Shown in pieces: positions 32,151-43,640 of a stretch of DNA of 64,000 bases. A program made the translations under genes and the position numbers. Origin of the DNA: Alcaligenaceae bacterium (GTDB taxonomy: Bacteria; Pseudomonadota; Gammaproteobacteria; Burkholderiales; Burkholderiaceae_B); the NCBI GenBank assembly GCA_029265795.1, contig JAJUGV010000001.1:1-64000 (forward strand), given 5' to 3'. Within the stretch, counting starts at the first letter, position 1; each line of letters opens with the position of its first letter. The notes under the pieces are model-generated. The model had not been told where the DNA came from. It did not search any database and worked only from the letters and a program-made list of their open reading frames with translations.

Positions 32151-34196
32151 ATGAGCCATACGCCAGCCCAAGTCATGTCCATGGCGAACGCCATTCGTGC
32201 GTTGTCCATGGACGCGGTTCAACAAGCCAAATCCGGTCACCCGGGTGCGCCCATGGGCATGGCGGAAATCTCCGTGGCATTGTGGTCGCGTCATCTGCGT
32301 CACAATCCCGCTGATACCGCCTGGCCCGACCGCGACCGTTTCGTGCTTTCCAATGGCCATGGTTCGATGCTTATCTATTCTCTGCTGCATCTAACCGGCT
32401 ACGACTTGCCCATCGAAGAACTCAAGAACTTCCGCCAACTGCACTCGCGCACCCCGGGCCACCCGGAGGTCGGCATCACTGCCGGGGTGGAGACCACCAC
32501 GGGTCCATTGGGGCAGGGCATTGCCAATGCGGTGGGCATGGCGCTCGCCGAAGCCCTCTTGGCACGTGAGTTCAATCGCGAGGGCCACGAGATTGTCGAC
32601 CACTATACCTATGCGTTCGTCGGCGACGGCTGCCTGATGGAAGGCATCTCTCACGAGGTCTGCTCGTTAGCCGGAACCCTCGGTCTTTCGAAGCTGATTG
32701 TGCTTTACGATGACAACGGCATTTCCATTGACGGCCAGGTACAGCATTGGTTCGCAGACGACACTCCGGCGCGCTTCGAGAGCTATGGCTGGAATGTGAT
32801 TCGAAATGTCGACGGTCATGATGTGGCCGCTGTGGATCGCGCCATTGCGCAGGCAAAACAACAAGCGTCCGAAGGCGGCAAGCCCACGCTTATTTGTTGC
32901 CGCACCGTGATCGGCAAGGGTGCTCCTAATGCTGCGGGCTCCGAGAAAGTACACGGTGCGCCGCTGGGTGCCGATGAAATCCAGGCAACCCGAGATGCCA
33001 TCGGTTGGCCGTACGAACCGTTCAAGGTTCCCGCTGAAATTTATGAACTCTGGAGTGCGCGCGAAAAGGGCGCCAGCCAGCAGCAAGAATGGCAGGCCCG
33101 CTTCGATGCCTACGCTGCGGCTTACCCCGCCGAGGCGGCGGAGTTCCGTCGGCGCATGGCCGGCGAGCTGCCGGCCGATTTCGCGCAACTGGCGAATGAC
33201 TTCATTCGCGCCACCAACGAAAAAGCCGAGACCATGGCAACGCGCAAGGCGTCGCAGGTCGCCCTGACTGCTTATGCGCAAAAGCTGCCTGAAATGCTCG
33301 GCGGTTCGGCCGACCTCACCGGCTCCAACCTCACCGACTGGAAGGGGGTTGCGCCTGTGCGCGCGGGTGAATCCCAGATCCAGGCCGGCCGTCATATCAA
33401 TTATGGGGTGCGTGAATTCGGTATGGCCGCCATTATGAACGGCGTGGCTCTGCACGGTGGCTATCTGCCTTATGGCGGTACCTTCCTCACTTTCTCCGAC
33501 TACTCCCGTAACGCCGTGCGCATGGCAGCGCTCATGAAGCAGCGCGTCGTGCACGTATTTACCCACGATTCCATCGGCCTGGGCGAAGACGGCCCGACGC
33601 ATCAACCCATCGAGCATGCAGCCAGTCTGCGCCTGATTCCCAACCTGCATGTCTGGCGTCCTTGCGACACTACCGAGACTGCCGTGGCTTGGGCATCTGC
33701 GCTGCAACGTCCAGCCAGCCTGGGCATGCAGGTCAACGAAGGTGGTCCGACGGCTTTGCTGCTGTCGCGACAGAATCTTCCCTTCGTGGCGCGCGACGAG
33801 CAAACCGTGGCTGGGATTGGTCGCGGCGGCTACGTGCTGCGCGATGCCCCCGAAGCGCGCGCCGTCATCATCGCTACAGGATCCGAAGTGGCACTGGCGC
33901 TAGAGGCGCAGAAGCTGCTGGGTGAGCGCGGTATCGCGGTACGGGTTGTGTCCATGCCATGTACGGAACTCTTCGACGCACAAGATGCGGCCTGGCGCGA
34001 CTCGGTGTTGCCCAAGGGCTTGCCCCGCGTGGCGGTGGAGGCGGGGGCCACGGCAGGCTGGTACAAATATGTCGGCATTGACGGCGCTGTTGTCGGCATT
34101 GACTCGTTCGGCGATTCAGCACCGGCGGATGAATTATTCAAGCATTTCGGCCTGACCGCGGAGCATGTGGCCGCAGCGGTCGAACAAGTTCTTTAG
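32151..34196 (+). CDS. tkt: Transketolase
   Basis: [60 protein letters not shown]. Confidence 0.96.
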   Translation: MSHTPAQVMSMANAIRALSMDAVQQAKSGHPGAPMGMAEISVALWSRHLRHNPADTAWPDRDRFVLSNGHGSMLIYSLLHLTGYDLPIEELKNFRQLHSRTPGHPEVGITAGVETTTGPLGQGIANAVGMALAEALLAREFNREGHEIVDHYTYAFVGDGCLMEGISHEVCSLAGTLGLSKLIVLYDDNGISIDGQVQHWFADDTPARFESYGWNVIRNVDGHDVAAVDRAIAQAKQQASEGGKPTLICCRTVIGKGAPNAAGSEKVHGAPLGADEIQATRDAIGWPYEPFKVPAEIYELWSAREKGASQQQEWQARFDAYAAAYPAEAAEFRRRMAGELPADFAQLANDFIRATNEKAETMATRKASQVALTAYAQKLPEMLGGSADLTGSNLTDWKGVAPVRAGESQIQAGRHINYGVREFGMAAIMNGVALHGGYLPYGGTFLTFSDYSRNAVRMAALMKQRVVHVFTHDSIGLGEDGPTHQPIEHAASLRLIPNLHVWRPCDTTETAVAWASALQRPASLGMQVNEGGPTALLLSRQNLPFVARDEQTVAGIGRGGYVLRDAPEARAVIIATGSEVALALEAQKLLGERGIAVRVVSMPCTELFDAQDAAWRDSVLPKGLPRVAVEAGATAGWYKYVGIDGAVVGIDSFGDSAPADELFKHFGLTAEHVAAAVEQVL

Positions 34197-34211
34197 ACAG
34201 GAGATCCAGAA

Positions 34212-35222
34212 ATGACGATTCGCGTGGCGATCAATGGTTACGGGCGTATTGGCCGCAATATTCTGCGTGCTCACTACGAAGGCGGCAAACAGCACGATAT
34301 CGAAATCGTGGCCATCAATGATTTGGGCGACCCCAAGACCAACGCCCACCTTACCCAGTATGACACTGCACATGGGCGCTTCCCCGGAGAAGTTTCGGTG
34401 GACGGCGACTACATGGTGGTCAATGGTGACAAAATTCGCGTATTGGCCGATCGCGACCCATCCGCTTTGCCTTGGGGCGAACTGAATGTGGACGTAGTGC
34501 TGGAGTGCACCGGCTTTTTCACCAGCAAGGAAAAAGCTTCTGCTCACCTGAAGGGCGGTGCTAAGAAGGTGATCATTTCGGCTCCTGGCGGCAAAGATGT
34601 GGACGCCACCATCGTCTACGGTGTCAACCACGACGTGCTTAAAGCCACCGACACGGTAATCTCCAACGCCTCCTGCACCACTAACTGCCTGGCTCCCTTG
34701 GTCAAGCCCCTGCATGAAAAGCTAGGTATTGAAAACGGCCTGATGACCACGATTCACGCCTATACCAACGACCAGGTTCTGACTGACGTCTACCACTCCG
34801 ATCTGCGCCGCGCTCGTTCCGCCACGCAAAGCATGATTCCCACCAGCACGGGCGCTGCCGCCGCCGTGGGTCTGGTGCTGCCCGAGCTGGCCGGTAAGCT
34901 CGATGGCTTCGCCATTCGCGTGCCCACCATCAATGTGTCTATCGTCGACCTATCCTTCGTGGCGTCGCGCGATACGACCGCTGAGGAAGTCAACAACATC
35001 CTCAAGGAAGCTTCCGAAGGTGCACTGAAGGGCATTCTGAACTTCACGGATGAGCCGCTGGTGTCCATCGACTTCAACCACAGCGCTGCCTCCAGCACGG
35101 TGGATTCGCTGTTGACGAAGGTTTCCGGCCGCCTGGTGAAGGTCTCCTCTTGGTACGACAACGAGTGGGGCTTCTCCAACCGCATGCTCGACACGACCGT
35201 GGCGCTGATGAACGCCAAATAA
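34212..35222 (+). CDS. gap: Glyceraldehyde-3-phosphate dehydrogenase, type I
   Basis: [29 protein letters not shown]. Confidence 0.97.
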   Translation: MTIRVAINGYGRIGRNILRAHYEGGKQHDIEIVAINDLGDPKTNAHLTQYDTAHGRFPGEVSVDGDYMVVNGDKIRVLADRDPSALPWGELNVDVVLECTGFFTSKEKASAHLKGGAKKVIISAPGGKDVDATIVYGVNHDVLKATDTVISNASCTTNCLAPLVKPLHEKLGIENGLMTTIHAYTNDQVLTDVYHSDLRRARSATQSMIPTSTGAAAAVGLVLPELAGKLDGFAIRVPTINVSIVDLSFVASRDTTAEEVNNILKEASEGALKGILNFTDEPLVSIDFNHSAASSTVDSLLTKVSGRLVKVSSWYDNEWGFSNRMLDTTVALMNAK

Positions 35223-35245
35223 GCGGCGTTGCCTTCATCGGGTCA

Positions 35246-35287
35246 AGAAAGCCCCTGGTATGGCTCATCGCCTACCTGGGGCTTTCT
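35246..35287 (+). terminator. Hairpin between gap and pgk (terminator/attenuator-like)
   Basis: AGAAAGCCCC...GGGGCTTTCT, 10-bp perfect arms, AT-poor tail. Confidence 0.55.
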
Positions 35288-35336
35288 GAACCTCGGCAAC
35301 CTTCTTGCCACCCCCTAATTTCATGCACTGCACCCT

Positions 35337-36527
35337 ATGACCACCGTCAAGACCCTGTCCTCACTGGCGCAAGCGGGCGCTCTTTCCGGCAAGCGTGTGT
35401 TTATCCGCTCCGATCTCAACGTACCCATGGAAAACGGCCGCATCACGGAAGACACCCGTGTGCGAGCCTCGGTGCCGGCCATACGCATGGCACTGGAAGC
35501 CGGCGCCAGTGTTATGGTGACATCGCATCTGGGCCGTCCTACAGAAGGCGAATTCAGGCCCGAGGATAGTCTGGCGCCGGTGGCAGAGCGTCTGTCAGAA
35601 TTGCTGGAACGCCCGGTACGGCTGGTGCAGGATTGGGTTGACGGCGTAGAGCTTGCAGAAGGTGAGGTCGTGCTGCTCGAGAACTGTCGCTGCAATCCCG
35701 GTGAAAAGGCGAACGATGAAACTCTGTCACGCAAGATGGCCGCCTTATGCGACGTCTACGTGAATGATGCCTTCGGTACCGCCCACCGTGCGCAGGCCAC
35801 CACGCATGGCATCGCGCGTTATGCGCCGGTTGCCTGTGCCGGCCCTCTGTTAGAGGCGGAACTTAACGCGCTGGGCAAGGCATTGAGCGACCCGCGGCGC
35901 CCGTTGGTCGCCATTGTGGCGGGTTCTAAGGTGTCCACGAAACTTTCCATCTTGCGTGCCCTCTCCGAGAAGGTCGACAAGCTCGTGGTAGGGGGCGGCA
36001 TTGCCAATACCTTCATGTTGGCTGCGGGGCTGCCCATCGGTACGTCGCTGGCTGAGGCGGATCAGGTCGAAGAAGCTCGCGCCGTTATTGAGAAAATGAA
36101 GCAACGGGGCGCGGATGTTCCCATCCCTGTCGATGTGGTCTGCGCCAAGACATTCAGCGAGGATGCCCAGGCCGAGGTAAAGGATGCGGCTGACGTTCAG
36201 GATGACGACAAAATCCTTGACATCGGGCCGCGTACCGCTGAACAGCTGGCTGCCATCCTTGAGCAGGCAGGTACCATAGTATGGAACGGCCCGGTGGGTG
36301 TATTCGAGTTCGATGCATTCGCCAAAGGCACGGAAGTCGTATCCCGTGCCATCGCACGTTCGCCGGCGTTCTCGATCGCAGGGGGCGGCGACACACTGGC
36401 GGCCATTGCCAAATACGGTATTGCCGACGACATCGGCTACATTTCAACAGGGGGTGGAGCCTTCCTGGAATTTTTGGAAGGTAAGCGGCTGCCCGCCGTG
36501 GCGGTGCTCGAGGAGCGCGCCGCTTAA
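35337..36527 (+). CDS. pgk: Phosphoglycerate kinase
   Basis: [36 protein letters not shown]. Confidence 0.97.
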   Translation: MTTVKTLSSLAQAGALSGKRVFIRSDLNVPMENGRITEDTRVRASVPAIRMALEAGASVMVTSHLGRPTEGEFRPEDSLAPVAERLSELLERPVRLVQDWVDGVELAEGEVVLLENCRCNPGEKANDETLSRKMAALCDVYVNDAFGTAHRAQATTHGIARYAPVACAGPLLEAELNALGKALSDPRRPLVAIVAGSKVSTKLSILRALSEKVDKLVVGGGIANTFMLAAGLPIGTSLAEADQVEEARAVIEKMKQRGADVPIPVDVVCAKTFSEDAQAEVKDAADVQDDDKILDIGPRTAEQLAAILEQAGTIVWNGPVGVFEFDAFAKGTEVVSRAIARSPAFSIAGGGDTLAAIAKYGIADDIGYISTGGGAFLEFLEGKRLPAVAVLEERAA

Positions 36528-36557
36528 ATTCCGTCCGGGCAGACCATTGTTTTCATT

Positions 36558-36577
36558 AGGCCGTCGTCGGGCGGCCT
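36558..36577. other. Small inverted repeat between pgk and the aldehyde dehydrogenase gene
   Basis: AGGCCG-TCGTCGGG-CGGCCT. Confidence 0.4.
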
Positions 36578-36595
36578 GACACCGAAGGAGAAGGA

Positions 36596-38035
36596 ATGAC
36601 AACGTACATGAACTTCATCGACAACGAATGGTCTGCTGCTTACGACGGGCGAACGGTAGAGGTGCTGGACCCCTCTACCGGCGAGGTGTTCGCTCATATC
36701 GCGCGCTCGGGCGGCTCTGAGATCGGGCGTGCCGTGCAGGCTGCGCGACATGCCTTTGAAGGTGACTGGGGCAATATGGCGCCGGCAGCCCGCAGCCGCC
36801 TGTTGCTGCGCATTGCCCAGGCACTGCTGGATCATGTCGATGAGCTCGCTGCGTTGGAGCAGCGCGACACAGGCAAGCCGACGCGTCAGGCGCGGGCCGA
36901 CGCACTGGCAGTGGCGCGTTACTTCGAATTCTACGGTGGCGCCGTCGATAAGATTCACGGGCAGACCATCCCGTACCCGCAGGAATTTACAGTCCTGACT
37001 TTGCGTGAGCCGCATGGGGTCACCGGCCATATCGTGCCGTGGAATTACCCCTTACAGATCTTCGGGCGCAGCGTGGCGGCGGCACTGGCCGCAGGCAACG
37101 CCTGCGTGGTCAAGCCGGCCGAAGACGCCTGCCTCTCGCTGCTGCGTGTGGCCGGCATCATGGCCGAAGCGGGGCTGCCGCCTGGCGCGCTCAACATTGT
37201 GACGGGTTTGGGCAATGAAGCAGGCGCGGCTCTGGCGGCGCATCCGGGTATCGATCACATTTCCTTTACCGGCTCTCCGCAGACGGGTCAGGCCGTTCAG
37301 CAGGCCGCTGCTGCGAACTTCGTCCCGGTCACGCTGGAGCTAGGCGGTAAGTCACCGCAGCTTGTCTTCTCCGATGCAGATATCGAAGCAGCCTTGCCCG
37401 TACTGTTGAACGCCATTATTCAGAATGCGGGCCAGACTTGCTCCGCCGGCAGCCGGGTTCTGGTGCAGCGCGCAATCTATTCCGACGTGGTGGGGCGCTT
37501 GGCCGAACATTTCAAGGCCTCACGTACGGGCGCGGCGGCAGACGATCCCGATTGTGGGCCGCTCATCAATGCGCGGCAGTTGGGACGCGTGCAAGCCTAT
37601 CTGCAGGACGCCGATGCCAGCGGGATTTCCGTCGCCGCGCGTGGCCAGCTAGATTCGAACGCGCCTGCAGGCGGCTTTTATCAGGTGCCCGTCTTGTTGA
37701 GCGATGTACCTGCGGAACATCGGCTGGCCCAAGAAGAAATCTTCGGTCCGGTGCTTTGCGCCATCCCATTCGACACTGAAGAAGAGGCGCTTCGTATCGC
37801 CAACGGCACTCCGTATGGTCTGGTTGCAGGCGTCTGGACGCAAGACGGGGGGCGCCAATTTCGCATGGCTCGCAAACTGCGCGCCGGACAGGTGTTCATC
37901 AACAATTACGGCGCCGCCGGCGGTGTGGAGCTTCCCTTCGGTGGTTCCGGGCAGTCCGGCTACGGGCGTGAAAAAGGCTTCGAGGCACTGTACGGCTTCA
38001 CGCGGCTTAAGACAGTGGCCTTGAGGCATGGCTAA
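36596..38035 (+). CDS. Aldehyde dehydrogenase family protein (betaine-aldehyde-dehydrogenase-like)
   Basis: VPWNYPLQIF; LELGGKSPQLV; NAGQTCSAGSRVLV; EEIFGPVL. Confidence 0.92.
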   Translation: MTTYMNFIDNEWSAAYDGRTVEVLDPSTGEVFAHIARSGGSEIGRAVQAARHAFEGDWGNMAPAARSRLLLRIAQALLDHVDELAALEQRDTGKPTRQARADALAVARYFEFYGGAVDKIHGQTIPYPQEFTVLTLREPHGVTGHIVPWNYPLQIFGRSVAAALAAGNACVVKPAEDACLSLLRVAGIMAEAGLPPGALNIVTGLGNEAGAALAAHPGIDHISFTGSPQTGQAVQQAAAANFVPVTLELGGKSPQLVFSDADIEAALPVLLNAIIQNAGQTCSAGSRVLVQRAIYSDVVGRLAEHFKASRTGAAADDPDCGPLINARQLGRVQAYLQDADASGISVAARGQLDSNAPAGGFYQVPVLLSDVPAEHRLAQEEIFGPVLCAIPFDTEEEALRIANGTPYGLVAGVWTQDGGRQFRMARKLRAGQVFINNYGAAGGVELPFGGSGQSGYGREKGFEALYGFTRLKTVALRHG

Positions 38036-38058
38036 ACGAGCGACTTCAGGAGTTTTCG

Positions 38059-38694
38059 ATGCATGAGCGTGGGCGTTTGCCGCGGCGTCATGAGGACGAC
38101 TTAATCGTTGGGCTGGTTTCGGTTTCCGACCGAGCCTCGTCTGGTGATTATGAAGATCAGGGCATTCCGGCCCTGCAAGCGTGGCTGGAAAGCGCTTTGA
38201 CTGAAAGCCCGCAGTTTGTCACTCGGCTGGTGCCTGACGATAAAGACATGGTGAGCGCCACTTTGGTGGAGCTGGTCGACGAGATCGGCTGCGACCTAGT
38301 GCTCACCACAGGCGGTACCGGCCCGGCGCGGCGCGATATCACACCGGAGGCGACGCTCGCCGTCGCTACGCGGGAGATGCCTGGCTTTGGTGAGCAGATG
38401 CGGCAGGTCAGCCTGGCTTTCGTTCCAACCGCCATCCTGTCGCGGCAGGTAGCGGTGCTGCGCGAAACCGCTGAACACGCTGCGTTGATCATCAACCTGC
38501 CTGGGCAGCCCAAGGCCATTCGCGAAACGTTGGAAGGTCTGCGAGACGCTGACGGCAAGGTGGTGGTGCAAGGCGTATTCGCCGCTGTGCCTTACTGCTT
38601 GGATCTCATTGGCGGCCCTTATGTAGACACCCGTGAATCGGTTGTGAAGGCGTTTCGTCCGAAGAGCGCCATTCGGGCGCCAAAGCCGGCCTGA
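38059..38694 (+). CDS. mog: MogA/MoaB-type molybdopterin adenylyltransferase
   Basis: VGLVSVSDRASSGDYEDQGIPAL; LVLTTGGTGPARRDITPEAT; INLPGQPKAIRETLE. Confidence 0.9.
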   Translation: MHERGRLPRRHEDDLIVGLVSVSDRASSGDYEDQGIPALQAWLESALTESPQFVTRLVPDDKDMVSATLVELVDEIGCDLVLTTGGTGPARRDITPEATLAVATREMPGFGEQMRQVSLAFVPTAILSRQVAVLRETAEHAALIINLPGQPKAIRETLEGLRDADGKVVVQGVFAAVPYCLDLIGGPYVDTRESVVKAFRPKSAIRAPKPA

Positions 38695-38734
38695 TGCTTG
38701 ACGCCGGCGGCACGCTACATGCCGGCGTCAAGCA
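38695..38734. terminator. Perfect 14-bp inverted repeat between mog and fba
   Basis: TGCTTGACGCCGGC-12 nt-GCCGGCGTCAAGCA. Confidence 0.5.
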
Positions 38735-38808
38735 AACATTCTGGTTCACCCTTAAAATTCATTCTAATTCCGTATTCAACCCATACACAGACTTCAGGAG
38801 GTCAAGAC

Positions 38809-39873
38809 ATGGCCCTAGTTTCCATGCGCCAGTTACTGGATCACGCAGCCGAGAACGGCTACGGCATCCCGGCTTTCAACGTCAACAATCTGGAACAGGT
38901 GCAGGCCATCATGGAAGCGGCGGCTGAGACCGACAGTCCCGTCATCATGCAGGCCTCCGCAGGTGCTCGCAAGTATGCCGGCGAAGGCTTTCTCAAGTAC
39001 CTGATTCAGGCTGCAGTCGAAACCTATCCGCACATTCCCGTCGTTATGCACCAAGACCACGGTCAATCGCCGGCCGTGTGCAAGGGGGCCATCGATCTGG
39101 GCTTCTCCAGTGTGATGATGGACGGTTCGCTTATGGATGACGGCAAGACCATTGCCGAGTACGAGTACAACGTCGATGTGACGCGTCAAGTCGTGGAAAT
39201 GGCCCACAAGCTTGGTGTGACCGTCGAGGGCGAGCTCGGCTGCCTGGGTTCGCTCGAGACCATGATGGGCGACAAAGAAGACGGTCACGGCGCCGAAGGC
39301 ACCATGACTCGCGAACAACTGCTTACTGATCCCGAACAGGCCGCTGACTTTGTTCGCCGTACGCAGCTTGACGCTCTGGCCATTGCCATTGGTACCAGCC
39401 ACGGCGCTTACAAGTTCACGCGCAAACCCACGGGCGATATCCTGTCGATCCAGCGTGTCAAGGAAATCCATGCTCGCCTGCCTAACACCCATTTGGTGAT
39501 GCACGGCAGCTCGAGCGTGCCGCAGGAGCTGCTCGCCGAGATCCGTGAATTTGGCGGTGACATGAAGGAAACCTACGGCGTCCCGGTTGAAGAAATCCAG
39601 GAGGCCATTAAGTACGGTGTGCGCAAGGTCAACATTGATACAGACATCCGCCTGGCAATGACGGGCGCTATCCGCCGTTTCCTACACGAAAATCCGTCCA
39701 AGTTCGATCCGCGCGAATATCTGAAGCCGGCGCGCGAGGCGGCTAAGAAGATTTGTGTGGCCCGCTATCAGCAGTTCGGCACCGCCGGCAATGCCAGCAA
39801 GATTAAGCCGATTCCGCTCGACGAGATGGCGCGTCGCTACGCGGCCGGAGAACTGAAGCAGGTCGTGCAGTAA
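38809..39873 (+). CDS. fba: Fructose-bisphosphate aldolase class II
   Basis: [42 protein letters not shown]; start at [10 protein letters not shown] after AGGAGG. Confidence 0.96.
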   Translation: MALVSMRQLLDHAAENGYGIPAFNVNNLEQVQAIMEAAAETDSPVIMQASAGARKYAGEGFLKYLIQAAVETYPHIPVVMHQDHGQSPAVCKGAIDLGFSSVMMDGSLMDDGKTIAEYEYNVDVTRQVVEMAHKLGVTVEGELGCLGSLETMMGDKEDGHGAEGTMTREQLLTDPEQAADFVRRTQLDALAIAIGTSHGAYKFTRKPTGDILSIQRVKEIHARLPNTHLVMHGSSSVPQELLAEIREFGGDMKETYGVPVEEIQEAIKYGVRKVNIDTDIRLAMTGAIRRFLHENPSKFDPREYLKPAREAAKKICVARYQQFGTAGNASKIKPIPLDEMARRYAAGELKQVVQ

Positions 39874-39919
39874 GCCGCTGCTGCGTCCACACAGGAATCA
39901 AACATTCAAGGACGACATC

Positions 39920-40801
39920 GTGGCTCAGGCCCTGCAACAATCAACCATTCAATCCCTGCCATTGTTGGGGCGCGGCAAAGTACGTGACATGTATGCTGTC
40001 GGAAACGACAAGCTGCTCATTGTTGCGACAGACCGTATCTCTGCATTCGATGTCGTTCTTGAGGACCCTGTGCCGGGTAAGGGCGAGGTACTCAGCCGGC
40101 TGACTGAGTTCTGGCTGGAAAAGCTCGCCCACATTGTCCCCAATCATTCCACAGGTATCGCCCCGGAAAGTGTGGTGACGCCCGAGGAGCGCGAACAAGT
40201 CATAGGGCGCGCTGTGGTGGTGAAGCGTCTTCAACCCATTCTGGTGGAATGCGTGGCCCGCGGCTATCTGATCGGTTCAGGGTGGAAAGACTACCAAGCC
40301 AACGGCAGTGTCTGCGGCGTTCAATTGCCGCCGGGGCTGCGTCAGGCGAGCAAACTCCCTCAGCCTATCTTCACTCCTGCGGCTAAAGCCGCGGTGGGGC
40401 TGCACGATGAAAACGTCAATTTCGACTATGTTGTGTCGCAAGTAGGCCGCGACCTCGCGGAGCAGCTGCGCGACACCACGTTGCGGCTTTATGTGGAAGC
40501 GGCCGAATTTGCCGCCGACAAAGGCATCATCATTGCCGATACCAAGTTTGAATTCGGGCTCGACGAAGCGGGGCGACTGTATCTTATGGACGAAGTGCTC
40601 ACCCCCGACTCATCGCGGTTCTGGCCTGCGGAAGAGTATGCCGAAGGTATCAGTCCACCATCCTTTGATAAGCAATTTGTTCGTGACTGGCTCGAGACTC
40701 AGGATTGGGATAAGACCCCACCTGCACCTCGACTTCCGGCAGATGTGCTGGAAAAGACCGCCGCCAAATACCGCGAGGCGCTCGATCGCCTGGTGGCCTG
40801 A
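39920..40801 (+). CDS. purC: Phosphoribosylaminoimidazole-succinocarboxamide synthase
   Basis: [49 protein letters not shown] start. Confidence 0.96.
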   Translation: MAQALQQSTIQSLPLLGRGKVRDMYAVGNDKLLIVATDRISAFDVVLEDPVPGKGEVLSRLTEFWLEKLAHIVPNHSTGIAPESVVTPEEREQVIGRAVVVKRLQPILVECVARGYLIGSGWKDYQANGSVCGVQLPPGLRQASKLPQPIFTPAAKAAVGLHDENVNFDYVVSQVGRDLAEQLRDTTLRLYVEAAEFAADKGIIIADTKFEFGLDEAGRLYLMDEVLTPDSSRFWPAEEYAEGISPPSFDKQFVRDWLETQDWDKTPPAPRLPADVLEKTAAKYREALDRLVA

Positions 40802-40816
40802 GCAATTAACCTCTGA

Positions 40817-41344
40817 ATGGGCATGATTATGGGTAGCAACACGCATCGGGCGCCTCTGGTAGGTGTCATCATGGGCTCTTCGAGCGATTGGGACGTCATG
40901 AAGAATGCCGTTGCCATCCTTGAGGAATTCGGCATCGCACACGAAACCCGGGTGGTGTCTGCGCACCGCATGCCGCTGGATATGGTCGAATATGGCAGGT
41001 TGGCGGCCAAGCGTGGTTTACGTGCAATTATCGCGGGTGCGGGGGGAGCCGCGCATTTGCCGGGCATGATGGCGGCATTGACGCCTGTCCCCGTGTTTGG
41101 GGTGCCGGTACCTTCTCGTTATCTCAGCGGCGAGGATTCCCTTCTGTCCATCGTCCAGATGCCCAAGGGCGTGCCTGTGGCCACCTTCGCTATCGGAGAA
41201 GCGGGCGCGGCCAATGCGGCGCTCCATGTGATTGCAAATCTGGCCACGACTGATGCCGTGTTGCGCGAGAAGCTCGAAGACTATCGCAGCCGACAGACTG
41301 AGGCGGCTCGCGGCATGGTGGTGCCGCCACACGTCGTAATGTAG
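40817..41344 (+). CDS. purE: 5-(carboxyamino)imidazole ribonucleotide mutase
   Basis: [34 protein letters not shown]. Confidence 0.96.
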   Translation: MGMIMGSNTHRAPLVGVIMGSSSDWDVMKNAVAILEEFGIAHETRVVSAHRMPLDMVEYGRLAAKRGLRAIIAGAGGAAHLPGMMAALTPVPVFGVPVPSRYLSGEDSLLSIVQMPKGVPVATFAIGEAGAANAALHVIANLATTDAVLREKLEDYRSRQTEAARGMVVPPHVVM

Positions 41345-41376
41345 TAAGAAGAAATTAGTTTATACAAGGTATATAC

Positions 41377-42558
41377 ATGAATAAAGCGGGGGACCGGTCG
41401 GCCGTCCTGCCCGGAGAATGGCTGGGCATGTTAGGAGGCGGGCAGCTGGGGCGTATGTTTTGTCATGCTGCGCAAAGCCTGGGCTACAAGGTTGCGGTGT
41501 TGGATCCCGATAATCAAAGCCCGGCCGGTGCAGTAGCCGACTTACACATACAGGCCGCCTATGACGACACCGCCGCGCTGGCGCAGCTGGCGGCCCGGTG
41601 CAAGGCCGTCACCACAGAATTCGAGAATGTGCCTGCCCTGAGTCTTGATAGTCTGGCACAAACTTGTCTCACGCGGCCTGGCGCCCACGCCGTAGCAGTG
41701 GTGCAGGATCGCATCCGTGAGAAGGCATTCCTGGATTCCAGCGGGGTACCGGTTGCGCCGCACCGCGCAGTCGAGACCAATGACGACATAGCCGGGCTGC
41801 CCGACGCGCTCTTTCCGGGCATCCTAAAAGCAGCCCGATTGGGCTATGACGGCAAAGGGCAGGTCAGGGTCGCCAGTCGCGAAGACACTCTGCAGGCATT
41901 CCAGGACCTTGGCGCCGAGCCTTGTGTGTTAGAGGCACTCCTGCCATTGCAACGTGAAATCTCGGTGGTTCTGGCTCGCGGGGCGGACGGCGCCACGGTG
42001 GTCTATCCATCAGCCACGAATGAGCACCGCGACGGTATTCTGGCAGTGTCCAGCGTCGATGCGGCGCAGGCTGATGACGACATCACCCGCCAGGCGCAAG
42101 CGGCCACCCTGCGTATCGCGCAAGCATTGGATTATGTCGGCGTAATGTGTGTGGAATTCTTTGTGCTGCAGGACGGCAGCCTGGTGGCCAATGAAATTGC
42201 GCCTAGGCCCCATAACAGCGGCCACTACACACTGAACGCCAGTGTGGCCAGCCAGTTCGAACAGCAGGCTCGGGCCACCGCAGGGATGCCGTTGGCCGAT
42301 ACGGGCAGCCTGTGTTCCGTCGTCATGCTTAATTTGCTTGGCGATCTCTGGTTCGAGCCGGGGGCATCGACAGTACGCGAACCGGATTGGGCCTCTGTGC
42401 TGGCCGTACCAGGCGCGCAGCTGCACCTATATGGCAAGGCCGAAGCAAGGCGGGGGCGCAAAATGGGGCATGTTAATGTGCTTGGCCGCACGTTGGTACA
42501 GGCCAGGGAGCGGGCCGGCCAGGTGGCGGCCGCTTTGGGTCTGCCCTTCGAGGGCTGA
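41377..42558 (+). CDS. purK: 5-(carboxyamino)imidazole ribonucleotide synthase
   Basis: [20 protein letters not shown]-like [22 protein letters not shown]. Confidence 0.96.
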   Translation: MNKAGDRSAVLPGEWLGMLGGGQLGRMFCHAAQSLGYKVAVLDPDNQSPAGAVADLHIQAAYDDTAALAQLAARCKAVTTEFENVPALSLDSLAQTCLTRPGAHAVAVVQDRIREKAFLDSSGVPVAPHRAVETNDDIAGLPDALFPGILKAARLGYDGKGQVRVASREDTLQAFQDLGAEPCVLEALLPLQREISVVLARGADGATVVYPSATNEHRDGILAVSSVDAAQADDDITRQAQAATLRIAQALDYVGVMCVEFFVLQDGSLVANEIAPRPHNSGHYTLNASVASQFEQQARATAGMPLADTGSLCSVVMLNLLGDLWFEPGASTVREPDWASVLAVPGAQLHLYGKAEARRGRKMGHVNVLGRTLVQARERAGQVAAALGLPFEG

Positions 42559-42560
42559 CG

Positions 42561-43622
42561 ATGGCTTCTACGCAGCACGAAGGCGGCCATACTTCCCAGG
42601 CAGCTGATATTGGTGGCCCAGTAAGGGTGGAACGTGCAGCCCGGCGGCTATTGGAAGGCGGCTTGGTGGCCTTTCCCACCGAAACGGTCTATGGCTTGGG
42701 CGGAGACGCAGAAAACCCTCAAGCAATCACGCGCATCTATCAAGCCAAGGGGCGGCCGGCAAACCATCCGGTTATTGTCCATTTGCATCCCGAGGCTGAC
42801 CTCCATTACTGGGCGGCAAGCGTGCCGCCGGAAGCGCAGGCTTTGGTGCGAGTCTTCTGGCCGGGGCCTCTTACGCTGATTCTTCCACGCGCTTCCCATA
42901 TACCTGCTGCAGTCAGCGGTGGGCAGTCCAGCATTGGTTTGCGGTGCCCATCCCACCCCGTCGCGCAGCAATTGTTGCGGCGCTTTGCTGCCTTGAAAGG
43001 TGGTCATGGCGGTGTGGCAGCGCCTTCTGCCAATAAGTTTGGGCAGGTTTCGCCTACGCGAGCGGAACACGTGCGCAATGAGTTCCCCGAGCTGGGCGAA
43101 GACGAATTGCTGGTGCTGGAAGGCGGGCCGTCTCAAGTTGGAATCGAATCCACCATTATTGATTTGTCGCGGCTGGCAGAAGGGGTAGAGCCCGTGTTGC
43201 TACGGCCGGGCCATATTACCGCCGAGCAGCTCGCCGACGTATTGGGCGTCATGCCTGCCAGGCCTGATGAGGCCGCCCCCCGCGTTTCGGGTTCGCTAAA
43301 GGCGCATTATGCGCCGCGTACACCGTTAACGCTTGTCGATCGGAGGCACTTGGAGGCGGTAGCGGCCAGATTCGCCCATAAGGGCGAACGTGTGGTGGCA
43401 GTCGTCTTTCCGCCTCGGCCAACGTTGGCGACCCCGTCTGTTCACCTCGATTGGCGTGAGTGTCCTTTGGATCGCAGCGAATACGCCCACCAGCTCTATG
43501 CCATATTGCGCGAACTGGATCGGCAAGGCTACGACCGTATCATCATGGAAAAACCGCCCGCGACGCCGGCCTGGCAGGCGGTTAACGACCGTCTGGGCCG
43601 GGCGGCTGCAGCCTTCGAGTAA
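42561..43622 (+). CDS. L-threonylcarbamoyladenylate synthase with C-terminal Sua5 domain
   Basis: GGLVAFPTETVYGLGGDA; KGRPANHPVIVH; SGSLKAHYAPRTPL. Confidence 0.94.
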   Translation: MASTQHEGGHTSQAADIGGPVRVERAARRLLEGGLVAFPTETVYGLGGDAENPQAITRIYQAKGRPANHPVIVHLHPEADLHYWAASVPPEAQALVRVFWPGPLTLILPRASHIPAAVSGGQSSIGLRCPSHPVAQQLLRRFAALKGGHGGVAAPSANKFGQVSPTRAEHVRNEFPELGEDELLVLEGGPSQVGIESTIIDLSRLAEGVEPVLLRPGHITAEQLADVLGVMPARPDEAAPRVSGSLKAHYAPRTPLTLVDRRHLEAVAARFAHKGERVVAVVFPPRPTLATPSVHLDWRECPLDRSEYAHQLYAILRELDRQGYDRIIMEKPPATPAWQAVNDRLGRAAAAFE

Positions 43623-43640
43623 CTCGGCGTGTAGACGCCC

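Noticed and set aside
32667-33803. 378-aa minus ORF antisense to tkt
   Set aside because: Shadow ORF; tkt motifs on the plus strand are complete
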